From contig JAEUKB010000040.1 of the NCBI GenBank assembly GCA_016794365.1, positions 38,243 through 102,242 on the forward strand: a stretch of DNA of 64,000 bases, given 5' to 3'. Below the pieces are notes generated by a model. It was given only the letters and a program-made list of their open reading frames with translations, did no database searches and was not told where the DNA came from. Positions 46,953-56,278 of this stretch are shown here, piece after piece. This DNA is from Myxococcales bacterium (lineage in GTDB: Bacteria > Myxococcota_A > Polyangia > Palsa-1104 > JAEUJZ01). Made by a program: the position numbers and the translations under genes. The first letter of the stretch is position 1; every line of letters begins with the position of its first letter.

Positions 46953-48029
46953 CTACGAAGAGGCGGGCTGAACCATCATTCGGAGTCGCTGAAGACGATG
47001 GCGCACCAGCGGCTCATCGGGCCACAGCGCTTGCGCTTGTTCAAACTCTGAAATGGCCAACGGATAGTTCCGCTCGATCACTGCGCGGACTCCGCGATCG
47101 ACGAACTGATCGAAGCTGGCGCGTAGCTCCGGTGAGATGGTCCCGCGCGATGCTCCTCGTTTCATGGAAGAGGAAGCGGCAGCATCGATCGCTGCGCTGG
47201 GTACGCTGTGCTTGGAACCACCGGACCCCACAGGCTGTGACGGAGCCGGAACCTCTGTAGATGAAGCCGGAACCTCTGTGGATGGAGCCGGAACCTCTGT
47301 GGATGGAGCCGGAACCTCTGTAGATGGAGCCGCTGCCGGTCTAGGAGGACGGACTCTGTCTGTTTCATCCTGTTCGCGGACGGCATCTAGGACAAGCTGC
47401 TCCCAGCTCTCTTCAATGCTCTGTGGGCCCGGATCTTCCCTGGCAGGAGAGACGCGCAGCAGCATCCGCTTCGAGAGCACCAGTCGCGTAAACGCAGCAA
47501 CGCCCGATCCCAGCTCATCCTGCGCTGACCACAGGACTCCTTTGTGGATCACAATCTCACCGCAGAGCTCTTCACCAACGCAGTCTATTTCGACGCTGTG
47601 CTGTCCCATACAGGCAAGCTGCACGTAATCCAGCGGTGAAAAGGGGGCATGCTGTGTACTAGCGCGCTGTACCGATTCGATGATGCGCTGAAGGTCGCGC
47701 AGTGACGCTGGCTTGTTTAGCAAGTGCAGACGCTCACTCACCTTCAAGCGCTGACGGAATCGCTCAATGTGAGAGCTGACGATGATCAGGACAGCCGTGC
47801 TGCTTATCTCTGCCAAGCGCGCCATCACATCGATTCCGGTTCCATCTTGAAGCTGAAGATCCAGCACCACCACCTGTGGGGAACGCTGCGCAATGATGGC
47901 CAGCGCTTCCATCACACCACCTGCGCCTATCGCCACCACATCGTTCAGTCGAGAAATCGCTCCAAGGTGCGTCATTCGAGCGATCGGTTCATCTTCCACG
48001 ACCAGCACAAAAAATCCTGGACGAGACAT
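46953..48029 (-). CDS. Response regulator with DUF4388 domain and repeat linker
   Basis: A 358-residue protein. The receiver domain (about 5-125) has E12-D13, phosphoacceptor D57 and K106. A DUF4388-type domain follows (about 133-230; LDYVQLACMGQHSVEID and a GEIVIHKGVLWSAQDELGSG segment, quoted as GEIVIHKGVLWSA). Next is a linker with four PSTEVPA-type units encoded by a 21-nt tandem repeat, then a helical C-terminus resembling a TPR-like hairpin (AVIERNYPLAISEFEQAQAL). It is divergent from the hybrid kinase gene at 48185 with a 155-nt shared upstream region, which makes that kinase a natural partner (inference). The start at 48029 follows GAGAGGA. Confidence 0.85.
   Translation of the reverse strand: MSRPGFFVLVVEDEPIARMTHLGAISRLNDVVAIGAGGVMEALAIIAQRSPQVVVLDLQLQDGTGIDVMARLAEISSTAVLIIVSSHIERFRQRLKVSERLHLLNKPASLRDLQRIIESVQRASTQHAPFSPLDYVQLACMGQHSVEIDCVGEELCGEIVIHKGVLWSAQDELGSGVAAFTRLVLSKRMLLRVSPAREDPGPQSIEESWEQLVLDAVREQDETDRVRPPRPAAAPSTEVPAPSTEVPAPSTEVPASSTEVPAPSQPVGSGGSKHSVPSAAIDAAASSSMKRGASRGTISPELRASFDQFVDRGVRAVIERNYPLAISEFEQAQALWPDEPLVRHRLQRLRMMVQPASS
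47242..47325. repeat. 21-nt in-frame tandem repeat, four copies
   Basis: Units of the form GGAGCCGGAACCTCTGTAGA plus T occupy 47242-47262, 47263-47283, 47284-47304 and 47305-47325 with 1-2 base changes. On the minus strand they encode the PSTEVPA units of the response regulator linker, keeping frame. Confidence 0.9.
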
Positions 48030-48184
48030 ACGCGGAATCCTCTCCCCCCAACCAGGAATCATGTTACCGCTGCTCCATAGTCAGAGTCTATAGCCCACAC
48101 CGTGCGTCAGGGACGCTCCCCAAAACGCAGCGGAATTTGGTCGAGTCACCTCGGATCTCTGCTACCTTCGATGAGGTGGGGGGA

Positions 48185-50416
48185 ATGTGTCTTTCCGTTT
48201 TGGGGCTCGCGCTGGCGTCGGGGGTCACCATTCATATGGCGATCCTGCATCTGGCGCTTGGACGAACAGCGAGCAACCAAGTCCAGCAACAGATCACGGT
48301 TCATAGCTGGAGCGCAGCGTGGTGTGTGGTCTCTCAGCTGATCAACATCTGTCGCGGGATTCATTACACAACCCAGAATCCGATTATCGTGACCCTGTGT
48401 ACCCAGCTGCAAGTCGCGATGATCTTGTGGCTGTCTCTGTGCGCGCTCAAGGTCTGTTACGGATTCTGTGATCAGCAAGTTCCCCGTCGGCTGTGGCTGG
48501 GATTACTGGGACTGGCCAGCGTGGGATCTCTGCTTGCGCTGTGGCCAGGTGTAGTGGTGAGCGAGCAGATCTATCTCTGGACCAATGTGCTCGGTCCGCG
48601 CATCCTCAAAGCGGAAACCACTCCGGTTCTGTTTCTCTATATTACTCCTTGCATACTCCTCTATTCTTTCTGTATGCGGCTGGTCTGGACAGCCAAGACG
48701 ATGGTCTTGCCCGAGCGACGAATGGCGCTTGTCACGCTGATGATCTATCTGGTGCTGGCGCTCTACGATCTGATGGTGCTGATGACCCGGACACCAGGGC
48801 TGTTTGTCTGGGAATACGGCAACCTACTTGTCACCTTGATGTTCGATACGCTGACGCTGCGTCTGTTTCGCAGGCTGTATCGCGTCTTGACCGCACAGGT
48901 GAACGCACACACCCAGCAGCTGACGGAAAAGAACGCAGCGCTGGTTCGTTCCGTCGAAGAAGCTCGCTCTGCGGATCGTGCAAAGTCAGCGTTTCTGGCC
49001 AATATGAGCCATGAGATCCGCACTCCGCTCAACGCGGTGATTGGCTATACCTCGCTGCTGCTGGACGCACCGCTTTCTAAGGAACATCTGGAATACGTTC
49101 AAGCAGTCCGCACCGCAGCCGATACGCTGCTCAGTCAGCTCAACAACATCTTGGATCTGTCCAAGGTAGAAGCCGACAAGCTAGAGCTAGAGACCATCGC
49201 CACAGACATTCGCTTGGCGATGGAAGATGCGGTCGAGATCTTGGCAGAGTCTGCGCGTCAAAAGCGGATCAACATTGTCTGTCTGCTCGATCGCGCGTGC
49301 GAAAGCCACATCATGACCGACCCAGGAAGACTGCGGCAGGTGCTGATCAACCTGATTGGCAATGCCGTAAAGTTTTCTGATCGGGGAGAGATCTTGGTGC
49401 GCGGCAAGCTGACCGGACAGGGAACGGATCCGCGCCTGCGTATGGAGGTCGTTGATCAGGGGCCAGGGATTCCTGAAGAAGCGCTGTCGCAGCTCTTTCA
49501 GCCGTTTTCCCAAGTAGACGCCTCGATCGTTCGTCGTCACAGCGGAACCGGACTGGGACTCGCGCTGTGCAAGCGACTGATCGAAGCCATGGGCGGAGCC
49601 ATCGGCGTACAGAGCACGCTGGGACAAGGATCGACCTTTTGGTTTGAGCTACCGATGATCGGTGCAGAGGTCTCAAACTCAACAGAGCAGCTTCCCCCCA
49701 CCACGATGGGCGCGCTGGCGCTGGTGATTGAAGAAAGTGCAGCGACGCGCGAACAGCTCGATCAGCTGCTACAGAAGCTGCTGCTCAGTCCCAAGCTGAC
49801 CGCCAGCATTGCAGAAGCCAAGGGATTCCTACAGGCCACACCGAACACGCGACCGAGCATCATCTTGCTGTCGGATGGCTTTGCGCTCGAAGAGATCAAG
49901 CAGCTCATCAAGCTGTTTCAAGACACGCCAAAGATTCAGAGCATTCCTGTGGTGCTAATGACTTCTGTGCGCAGACCAGCGGACAACATCGCAGCGCTGT
50001 TTCCTTCCGTAAGCGGAGAGCTGCTCAAGCCCATTCGGCAGCGTCGCTTGACCCGGATGCTCAGCCAAGCGTTTGGCAGTAGCACGTCATCCGATAGGTC
50101 GCGCAAGCGCGCACGATACGATCGCAGCAGCGTAGAAGGAATCCGCGTCAGCGAAAATCCGCCCCGGATCTTGGTCGCGGAAGACAACCGCGCCAGTCAG
50201 CGCCTGGCCGCACTGATGCTGGAACGTCTGGGCTGTCGCGTTGATGTGGTTGCCAACGGAAAAGAAGCCAAGAGCGCAGCCAGCAAGTTTCAGTACGACT
50301 TGATTCTGATGGACTGTCAGATCACTTCCTACGGACAGAGTGCTCCCCCAGTTCCCCACAGCGACGATGAATCAGGGGACATTAGGAAGCTGCGGTCCGC
50401 TTCTGAACCAGTCTGA
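48185..50416 (+). pseudogene. Hybrid histidine kinase gene truncated by an insertion in its receiver
   Basis: A 743-residue frame: six to seven membrane helices (1-230), coiled linker, HisKA with H276 ([10 protein letters not shown]), HATPase (about 390-500, DQGPGIPE and GTGLGLAL), a receiver-like domain lacking the Asp (LLSDG; about 520-640), and the first half of a second receiver (AEDN; D710 in LILMDC). It then enters foreign sequence after DCQ and stops at 50416. The missing receiver half and an Hpt domain lie at 51355-51978. The kinase core is intact, but the relay is broken, so I class it as disrupted. ATG 48185 with GAGG 8 nt upstream is preferred to TTG 48137. Confidence 0.82.
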
Positions 50417-51365
50417 CGAAACGCAGTCCGCCAGCTATCGGCAGCGGACGTTTAGCTCTGTTACCGTGCCTGCTGCCACATAGGTAGGAAGCAGACCCTG
50501 TTCGTTCAAATCAAAGCCCCAGTGCGGCAGACAGCCCGGCGGCAGCTTGATGGGATACCAGCCTGGCTTCACATTGACGAAGATCGCAGAGCCTTTGCTG
50601 GCCGTGCTCTTGCGATTTTTGTCCAGCCAACTACTGTCATTGAAGTAGTACGGCTCGCCCAGCTTTTCGCCAAAGAGCTGACGGTCTGCGGCCCCCTTCC
50701 ACTCGTCTCCATCTGGTTCTTGCAGCTCAAAGTACAGAAGGCCGGTTCCTTCCGCGAAGGTTTCGTCCACCCTGCGTGCCTGCAAGTCCACCACAAAGTT
50801 ATCGAGCATCGCGGGCTCCCAAATGGGCTGTCCTGCGACGCTGCGCTTGGTATCAATCATGCCAATGAGTGGCCAGTATCCGCTCGTCGTCATGTGGATG
50901 CGATGCTGGCTCTGCTGCGCCAAGCTGTGCAGCACAAACTCACCACCTGCATCACTCTGCGTGCAGCCCGTTTTCTGATCTTGATCATCGAGCAAGCAGA
51001 CATCCACGCCACGCAGCGCGATGTTGAACGCTATCCCGCGCACCTTGCCCAAGATGAAGTCACCTTGGTGTTCGCTGTTGATGAAGTCATCGATGGCTTC
51101 TCCGCAACCGGAAGCCAGACCCGAAAGCGCAGCCACAAACAGCAGAGCATATCGCGTGTTCATGAACGCGCAGCGTATGCTGTGACATACAGAGACTGTC
51201 AAGTCACAAGCGCCGCGACGGTGTTTCTACACGAAAAAAGCAACGCTGCTGGTTGTGTAACTGCTTGTACGCTCAGCGTAGGATTCCCGCGCACAGTCCC
51301 TGATGGCAGTCTGTATGGATTGACAGCGACGGATTTAGCGTTTTGAAGATTCTGGACTGTCAGAT
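50311..51365. mobile_element. About 1-kb insertion with 12-bp direct repeats in the kinase gene
   Basis: GGACTGTCAGAT occurs at both ends (50311-50322 and 51354-51365). The two copies are 1043 bp apart. Removing one copy plus the intervening DNA joins LILMDCQ to MPEMDG in frame and recreates a complete receiver domain. The insert carries one leftward lipoprotein gene and no transposase. I see no terminal inverted repeats. Whether it is a transposed cassette, a cargo remnant or a recombination product is open. Confidence 0.7.
50435..51163 (-). CDS. Lipoprotein carried on the insertion
   Basis: A 242-residue predicted lipoprotein with signal MNTRYALLFVAALSGLASGC (lipobox LASGC, Cys 20). The mature protein is beta-rich and has a short carboxypeptidase-regulatory-like segment (GVDVCLLDDQDQKTGCTQSD, then GGEFVLHSLAQQSQHRIHM), followed by GYWPLIGM and a C-terminal part with GWYPIKLPPGCLPHWGFDLN. 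Four to five Cys in the mature part may form disulphides. Not otherwise recognised. It is antisense to the disrupted kinase and lies entirely within the insert, so it is probably cargo. The frame upstream to 51202 adds no signal character. Confidence 0.7.
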   Translation of the reverse strand: MNTRYALLFVAALSGLASGCGEAIDDFINSEHQGDFILGKVRGIAFNIALRGVDVCLLDDQDQKTGCTQSDAGGEFVLHSLAQQSQHRIHMTTSGYWPLIGMIDTKRSVAGQPIWEPAMLDNFVVDLQARRVDETFAEGTGLLYFELQEPDGDEWKGAADRQLFGEKLGEPYYFNDSSWLDKNRKSTASKGSAIFVNVKPGWYPIKLPPGCLPHWGFDLNEQGLLPTYVAAGTVTELNVRCR

Positions 51366-51978
51366 GCCAGAGATGGATGGACTCACCGCGACGCGAGAGA
51401 TTCGGGGTCTGTCCTATCCAATGGGAACGGTTCCGATCGTTGCGCTGACAGCCAATGCATTTCGGGAAGATGAAGAGCGCAGCTTGGCCGCAGGCATGAA
51501 CGACTTTCTGACCAAGCCGGTCACGGTCGATACCCTGATGCGGCTGCTCTATCAGTGGTTACCGAAGCATTTTCCGTCGGGAGACATCAGCACCGCAGCC
51601 CAGCTACCACTCAGCGAATCCGCCAAGAGCCTGGATGAACACGACATCAACATGGAACTGGAATCGATTCGCAGCAAGCTCGTGGAGCTGGCCGGAATCA
51701 TCGGTCAGGAGTCCGCAGAGCAGCTCATCACACTGTTCCATAGCGAGTCAGAGTCCAGCATCACCGCAGCGCAAGTACACCTGCGAACAGAGTCGATGGA
51801 AGATCTGCGAAAGGCTGCGCACCGACTGGCAGGGGGCGCGCTGGGAATCGGAGCAAACGGACTCGCGCAGCTGTGCAGACAGCTTGAAGATGCCGCACGC
51901 AGTGGTGACAAAGAGCGCTCTGCGCAGCTCCTGTTTGCCATCACCACCCACACCAGCCGTGTTCGCGCAGCGCTCTAA
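51343..51978 (+). pseudogene. Separated 3' part of the hybrid kinase: half receiver plus Hpt
   Basis: A 211-residue frame from a TTG at 51343. It begins with the second half of a receiver ([17 protein letters not shown], then VALTANA with Thr, and the conserved Lys in TKPV) followed by an Hpt-like domain (about 110-205; phospho-His in [13 protein letters not shown]). It lacks the first half of the receiver, including the acidic pocket, so it cannot work as a receiver alone. It matches in frame the break in the upstream kinase. It could still be translated separately as an Hpt protein, but no ribosome binding site is seen before the TTG. Confidence 0.82.
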
Positions 51979-52107
51979 TCTAAGTGGTGTGGCACGCAGT
52001 GCAGGGTCGCAAGTGCTCTATACACCGCGTCATGTTCCCTGATACACTGCGTCCAAGGATTTCGTTTGCTTAGGAATCCGTCCGTGTAGGTTGGTGAGGA
52101 GGGCGCA

Positions 52108-53013
52108 TTGAAGACAACAGAGCACGCAGCAGCGCAGCCCACAGCTACTGCCGACACAACGCCGATTGAATCCACAGCCACGGGAAGCGATGCATCGATC
52201 GGATTCCCTGCTGCCAAGATTCTCGACAGCCTCTCTGATCCGATCTTTGTCAAAGACTTGCGACATCGCTGGATCGAAGGAAACAGCGCGTTCTTTTCAC
52301 TGCTTCAGCTGTCACGCGATCAGGTCCTTGGGAAGAGTGATCCAGACTTCTTTCCGCCCGAACAGGTAGAGGTCTTTTGGAAAAACGATGACCTGCTCTT
52401 TGCAAGCGCGCAGCCTTCGGAAAATGAAGAAAAGCTGACGAATGCAGCCGGGCAAGTCCGCTTCATCTGGACGCGCAAGTTTCCGCTGTTTGATGATCAC
52501 GGACAGGTGATCGGACTGCTGGGAGTCATCACGGATCTGACGCCGATCAAAGTCCGACTGGAGCAAGCCGTTCGTCTGGAATCAGAGGTCGCAGAGCAGC
52601 AGCGTGTGATCTCTGCGCAGTCTGCACTGCTCGGTCGCTTGGCGGTTCCGGTGATTCAGATTTGGGAAGGAATCCTGCTGCTACCGCTCGTGGGAGAGCT
52701 CAGCAGTCAGCGCAGCGAACAGCTCACAGAGCGACTGCTGGAAGCGATTACGCGACATCGCGCGCAGTTTGCGATCATCGACATCACCGGAATCGATTCC
52801 ATGGATGCAGGGGTCGCCAAAGGACTGGTCAAAGCGGTGCAAGCGGTGGCGCTGCTCGGCTGTCGCAGCCTGATGGTGGGAATCAGTGCCGGAGTCGCTG
52901 TACAGCTCGTCCGAATCGGCGTCGATCTGGCGGGACTCACTACGCACGCAACGCTTCAGCAAGGACTGGAGTTTGCGATGAAGCAGCTCTCGTACGCGGT
53001 GGTTCGCAAGTAG
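52108..53013 (+). CDS. PAS-STAS protein, RsbR-like
   Basis: A 301-residue cytoplasmic signalling protein. A PAS domain (about 36-150; ILDSLSDPIFVKDLRHRW, then NEEKLTNAAGQVRFIWTRKFP, given as VRFIWTRKFPLFDD) is followed by a coiled stretch and a STAS domain (about 180-290) with IQIWEGILLLPLVGEL, IIDITGIDSMDAGVAKGL and MVGISAGVAVQLV. This is the layout of RsbR co-antagonists in stressosomes. RsbR proteins have a phospho-Thr after the conserved Asp in their DTxVA motif; here it is DAGVA, so control may differ. A TTG start with strong GAGGAGGG (52096-52103) 4 nt upstream. RsbS/RsbT partners are absent from the window. Confidence 0.83.
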   Translation: MKTTEHAAAQPTATADTTPIESTATGSDASIGFPAAKILDSLSDPIFVKDLRHRWIEGNSAFFSLLQLSRDQVLGKSDPDFFPPEQVEVFWKNDDLLFASAQPSENEEKLTNAAGQVRFIWTRKFPLFDDHGQVIGLLGVITDLTPIKVRLEQAVRLESEVAEQQRVISAQSALLGRLAVPVIQIWEGILLLPLVGELSSQRSEQLTERLLEAITRHRAQFAIIDITGIDSMDAGVAKGLVKAVQAVALLGCRSLMVGISAGVAVQLVRIGVDLAGLTTHATLQQGLEFAMKQLSYAVVRK

Positions 53014-53047
53014 CGCAAAGAAGCTTCGCGTGGGCTACGCGCCAGGA

Positions 53048-54805
53048 CTAGGACTGGTTTGCAGCCAGCTTGGTCGGAACGTCGGTCGAAGGCGTGACTT
53101 CGCGGAGCCGCAGTCGCACCCGTCGCATCCCGCGATGCGTATCCATCTGCGGCACAAACGTCAGGTTCAGCTTGCCTCCCGACTTGAGATCCGCCGCGCG
53201 TCCGCCCAGCCCAAACCCAATCGCATCGCGCAAGGTCGCTCCCGTTCGCAGCGTAAGCTGTAAGTGACCACTTCCGACGACGCGATGTCGCACAAGCTCT
53301 GCTTCTCGAATCAGGAGCAGCGGCTCATGGTTGCCGATTCCAAACGGCTCTAGCAGCGAAAGCTCTTGGGTCAGGCGCTCATCAATTTCATCCAGAGACA
53401 CCGCTGCATCGACGGTGACATCGGTCGAAGTCAGGCGTTCCCCAAGCTGCTGACGATAGGCGGTACACAGCGCTTCCCGTACCGAATCGAGGTTGTCGAT
53501 GTGAACCGACAGACCAGCCGCTGCCGCGTGACCACCGTAGCGGAGCAGCAGCGATGACACACCGTGCAGTCCTTGATACAAGTGAAAGCCCTGCGCACTG
53601 CGCGCCGAGCCTCGGCCCACTTGATCATCAAACGCGATCACCACTGCCGGACGGTTGTAGATATCGACCAGCTTGGCAGCGACGATGCCGACGACACCGG
53701 GATGCCAGCCTTGCGCACCGACCAGCAGCACCTCTGGATTGCCTCTACGGAGCTGTTCTTCGACGGCAGCTCGCGCTTCCTTTAGCACCCCTTCCTGCAC
53801 AAGCTGACGCTTGGTGTTCATCTCGTTGCAGTTTTCGGCGTGCGTACGGGCTTTGCGCTGGTCCGTTTCAATGAGGAGCAGCAGTGCTTCCGTCGCGTCG
53901 CCGAGTCGTCCGGGCGCATTTAAGCGCGGAGCCAGTCGAAACGCCACATCCGCCGACGTACTTGCACCTTCTTCGAGCCCGACGATCTCACACAGCGCTC
54001 GCAGTCCAGGCCGAGAGCAGCGCTTGAGCTCGCGCAGTCCCGAGTGAACCAGCACGCGATTTTCTTCAGTCAGCGGTGCCAAGTCCGCGATGGTTCCAAT
54101 CGCCACCAGATCCAAAAAGTCGCGCAGGTCCGGCAGGTGCGGCCAGCCCGCTGCTTTCAGTCGCGTCCGCAGTGCAGCCGCCAAATAGAAAGCAACTCCG
54201 ACGGAAGCGAGTCCCTTGAACGGAAACGCGCAGCCCGGCTGATGCGGGTTTAGAAGCGCCAGCGCTTGCGGCGGTCGCTCTGGCACTTGGTGATGGTCCA
54301 CGACGATGACATCGATTCCCATCTGCTTACACAGCGCCAGCGTCTCGTGGTCACTGGTTCCGCAGTCGCCAGTCACGATCACATCACAGCCGAGCCCCGC
54401 CAGATCGTGCGCGTCCCCTTTTCCGAAGCCATATCCGTCGCCACGTCGAGCCACACGCGGGACCACGTTCGCTCCGGCTCGGTTTAAAAAGTCAGTCAGC
54501 AGCGCACACGTCGTGATGCCATCGACATCGTAGTCGCCAAAGACGCCAACCGTTTCGCGATCGAGCACGGACTTTTTCAGGCGCTCCACCGCTGTCGCAA
54601 AGCCAGCCATCGGCTGCATGCCTTCGGGTGGACGCAGATCCGACAGACGCGGGTCCAGGTACTTCCGAGCCTCTTGTTCATCGCGCACTCCGCGATTGAT
54701 CAGAAGCTGTGCCGTCAGGTGACGGAGTCCCAGGCGCTCGCCGAGCAAACGAGCCCGGCGTGGATCTGCGGGCCGTACAACGTAGCGAGCCAAGCTTGGG
54801 TTCAT
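53048..54805 (-). CDS. recJ: Single-stranded-DNA exonuclease RecJ
   Basis: A 585-residue 5'-3' exonuclease of the DHH/DHHA1 superfamily, used in mismatch repair and RecF-pathway recombination. Motifs in order: GDYDVDGITT (motif I), VTGDCGTSDH, VVDHHQVP (DHH), LVAIGTIADLAPL, then RLNAPGRLGDA, and in the DHHA1 part GWHPGVVGIVAAKL and GGHAAAAGL. Length is close to E. coli RecJ (577). The start at 54805 is the first Met of the conserved N-terminus. No ribosome binding site precedes it; TTGACT (54835-54840) and CATATC (54811-54816), 18 nt apart on the minus strand, could give a leaderless mRNA. Confidence 0.94.
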   Translation of the reverse strand: MNPSLARYVVRPADPRRARLLGERLGLRHLTAQLLINRGVRDEQEARKYLDPRLSDLRPPEGMQPMAGFATAVERLKKSVLDRETVGVFGDYDVDGITTCALLTDFLNRAGANVVPRVARRGDGYGFGKGDAHDLAGLGCDVIVTGDCGTSDHETLALCKQMGIDVIVVDHHQVPERPPQALALLNPHQPGCAFPFKGLASVGVAFYLAAALRTRLKAAGWPHLPDLRDFLDLVAIGTIADLAPLTEENRVLVHSGLRELKRCSRPGLRALCEIVGLEEGASTSADVAFRLAPRLNAPGRLGDATEALLLLIETDQRKARTHAENCNEMNTKRQLVQEGVLKEARAAVEEQLRRGNPEVLLVGAQGWHPGVVGIVAAKLVDIYNRPAVVIAFDDQVGRGSARSAQGFHLYQGLHGVSSLLLRYGGHAAAAGLSVHIDNLDSVREALCTAYRQQLGERLTSTDVTVDAAVSLDEIDERLTQELSLLEPFGIGNHEPLLLIREAELVRHRVVGSGHLQLTLRTGATLRDAIGFGLGGRAADLKSGGKLNLTFVPQMDTHRGMRRVRLRLREVTPSTDVPTKLAANQS

Positions 54806-54919
54806 ACCGCGATATGGTGGTAGCTTGGCAGGGAAGTCAAGTCTTGCCCTGCGCAAAAACAGAAACTGCGGCGATGGATCGCGCGATTTGCGAGCTGATG
54901 GTGAGCTGTTGGTGAGCGG

Positions 54920-56233
54920 TCAGCATCCTGTCAGCGGCAGCTGCCACAGCCGTGCTTCTAGCTGCTGAAGCAGCCGCAGCGCATCCTGTGCGCGGGGCAA
55001 CCCAGCGAGCTGCCACAGCGCAGTCTCTGGCTCGTGCTGAAGCTCGTTTCGCAGCGTCTCAATCGCTTGCCGCTTTGCTTGTTCGACCCGCTTTTGCGCA
55101 TCCGCCGAGAGCTGTCTCTGCACCCAGCGTGCGACCTGCCACGACAGCGCCGCGTGACGACCCTCATCGCGTGCAATCCGCACCATCGCCCGTCGAATCG
55201 CTGGATCCGTCGCGCGCAGCGCCTGCCACCGACCGACAAGCACACCGAACGTCTCATGCACACAGCCTTCCTGGATGTTTTCGATCGCCAGCGACTCCAG
55301 CGACCGCACCGGCAGCGACCGCACCGACGAAGCCTTCGCCTTCGCACCATAGCGCCGCGCCAGCCGTCGCGTCACCCGCGTATGTCGCACTTCATCTTGG
55401 GCCGAGCGCTTGGCCCTTCGCACAAGCGCCGCCGGAGCCCGATGCGCCCGCAGCTCTGCATGCAGCTGATGAAACGCCTTCACCGACGCTTGTTCCAGTC
55501 GAGCATTGTCCGCAAAGTACCGGCCCACACAGCTCGCAGCCGAACAAGCAGCGTGCGCCGCGTGCAGCCCTTGTGGACGACGACCCACGATACAGCCCGG
55601 AGTCCCCGCCTGAAGCACGTAGCTGCTGCGCTCTTCCACCTGACCGCTCGCGTCCACATGGAGCAGGTGCTGACGAACAGGATCCGACGTACCGCAGCCA
55701 CTTCCCGTCGAAGTCACCACCTCAAAGCCATCGCCGACGGCCCGCACAGAGCCTCGCTTCTTGTCGCTACAGCTGATGAACTGCCCGGTCGTCAGCGCCG
55801 CAAACAGCGCCTCTTGCGGGGTGTCATACGGGGCCAGCAGCGCATCAAGCTTCGCTTTGGTATCGACGACAATCACCTCTGCACCACGGGTTGCGACGAT
55901 CGCGCCGCTGTCACAGTGATCGGTACAGCGATCGTAAAATCCCGTCGTTGGCTTGGTGCTCGAAAGCGTCGCTTCACAAGTCGCTCGAACCGGAGCCGTC
56001 GCACACTTGGTCCCCGTGCTAGAGAGCACCGCGTCGCCGCTGCCCACGCCGTACGGATCGATGCTGCGTAGCTCTACATAATCGAGCGGAATCGCCGGAC
56101 GAAGTCCATCCACCGACAGCGCATAGCCATTTACACACAGCGGTGCGTCAAACGACGATACATCGACTCCACATCCGCTCGACGCCGCCAGTAGTGCCTG
56201 GGACAAGATCCGAAAGAACGTGGCTTGCCTCAT
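54920..56233 (-). CDS. Exported ferritin-like di-iron domain protein
   Basis: A 437-residue protein with an N-terminal signal ending ALLAASSGC, a possible lipobox (Cys 21). Residues about 25-230 are Cys-rich and beta-type, unrecognised. From about 235 a four-helix ferritin-like domain starts: ADNARLEQASVKAF (first Glu), QDEVRHTRV (ExxH), CVHETFGVLVG (Glu) and ARDEGRHAALSW (second ExxH). The E/ExxH/E/ExxH pattern can bind two irons or manganese. Exported ferritin-like proteins occur in myxobacteria; the reaction is unknown. AGGAG lies 8 nt before the ATG. The start region overlaps the beginning of a longer frame on the other strand, which is not used here. Confidence 0.8.
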   Translation of the reverse strand: MRQATFFRILSQALLAASSGCGVDVSSFDAPLCVNGYALSVDGLRPAIPLDYVELRSIDPYGVGSGDAVLSSTGTKCATAPVRATCEATLSSTKPTTGFYDRCTDHCDSGAIVATRGAEVIVVDTKAKLDALLAPYDTPQEALFAALTTGQFISCSDKKRGSVRAVGDGFEVVTSTGSGCGTSDPVRQHLLHVDASGQVEERSSYVLQAGTPGCIVGRRPQGLHAAHAACSAASCVGRYFADNARLEQASVKAFHQLHAELRAHRAPAALVRRAKRSAQDEVRHTRVTRRLARRYGAKAKASSVRSLPVRSLESLAIENIQEGCVHETFGVLVGRWQALRATDPAIRRAMVRIARDEGRHAALSWQVARWVQRQLSADAQKRVEQAKRQAIETLRNELQHEPETALWQLAGLPRAQDALRLLQQLEARLWQLPLTGC

Positions 56234-56278
56234 GGTCCAAACTCCTGTGTGAAGGAAGGGCTAATATACCAGCCCGTC

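Noticed and set aside
50311..51365. Insertion as a classical IS element
   Set aside because: No transposase gene or terminal inverted repeats were seen; the only gene is a lipoprotein, so it is kept as an insertion of unknown type.
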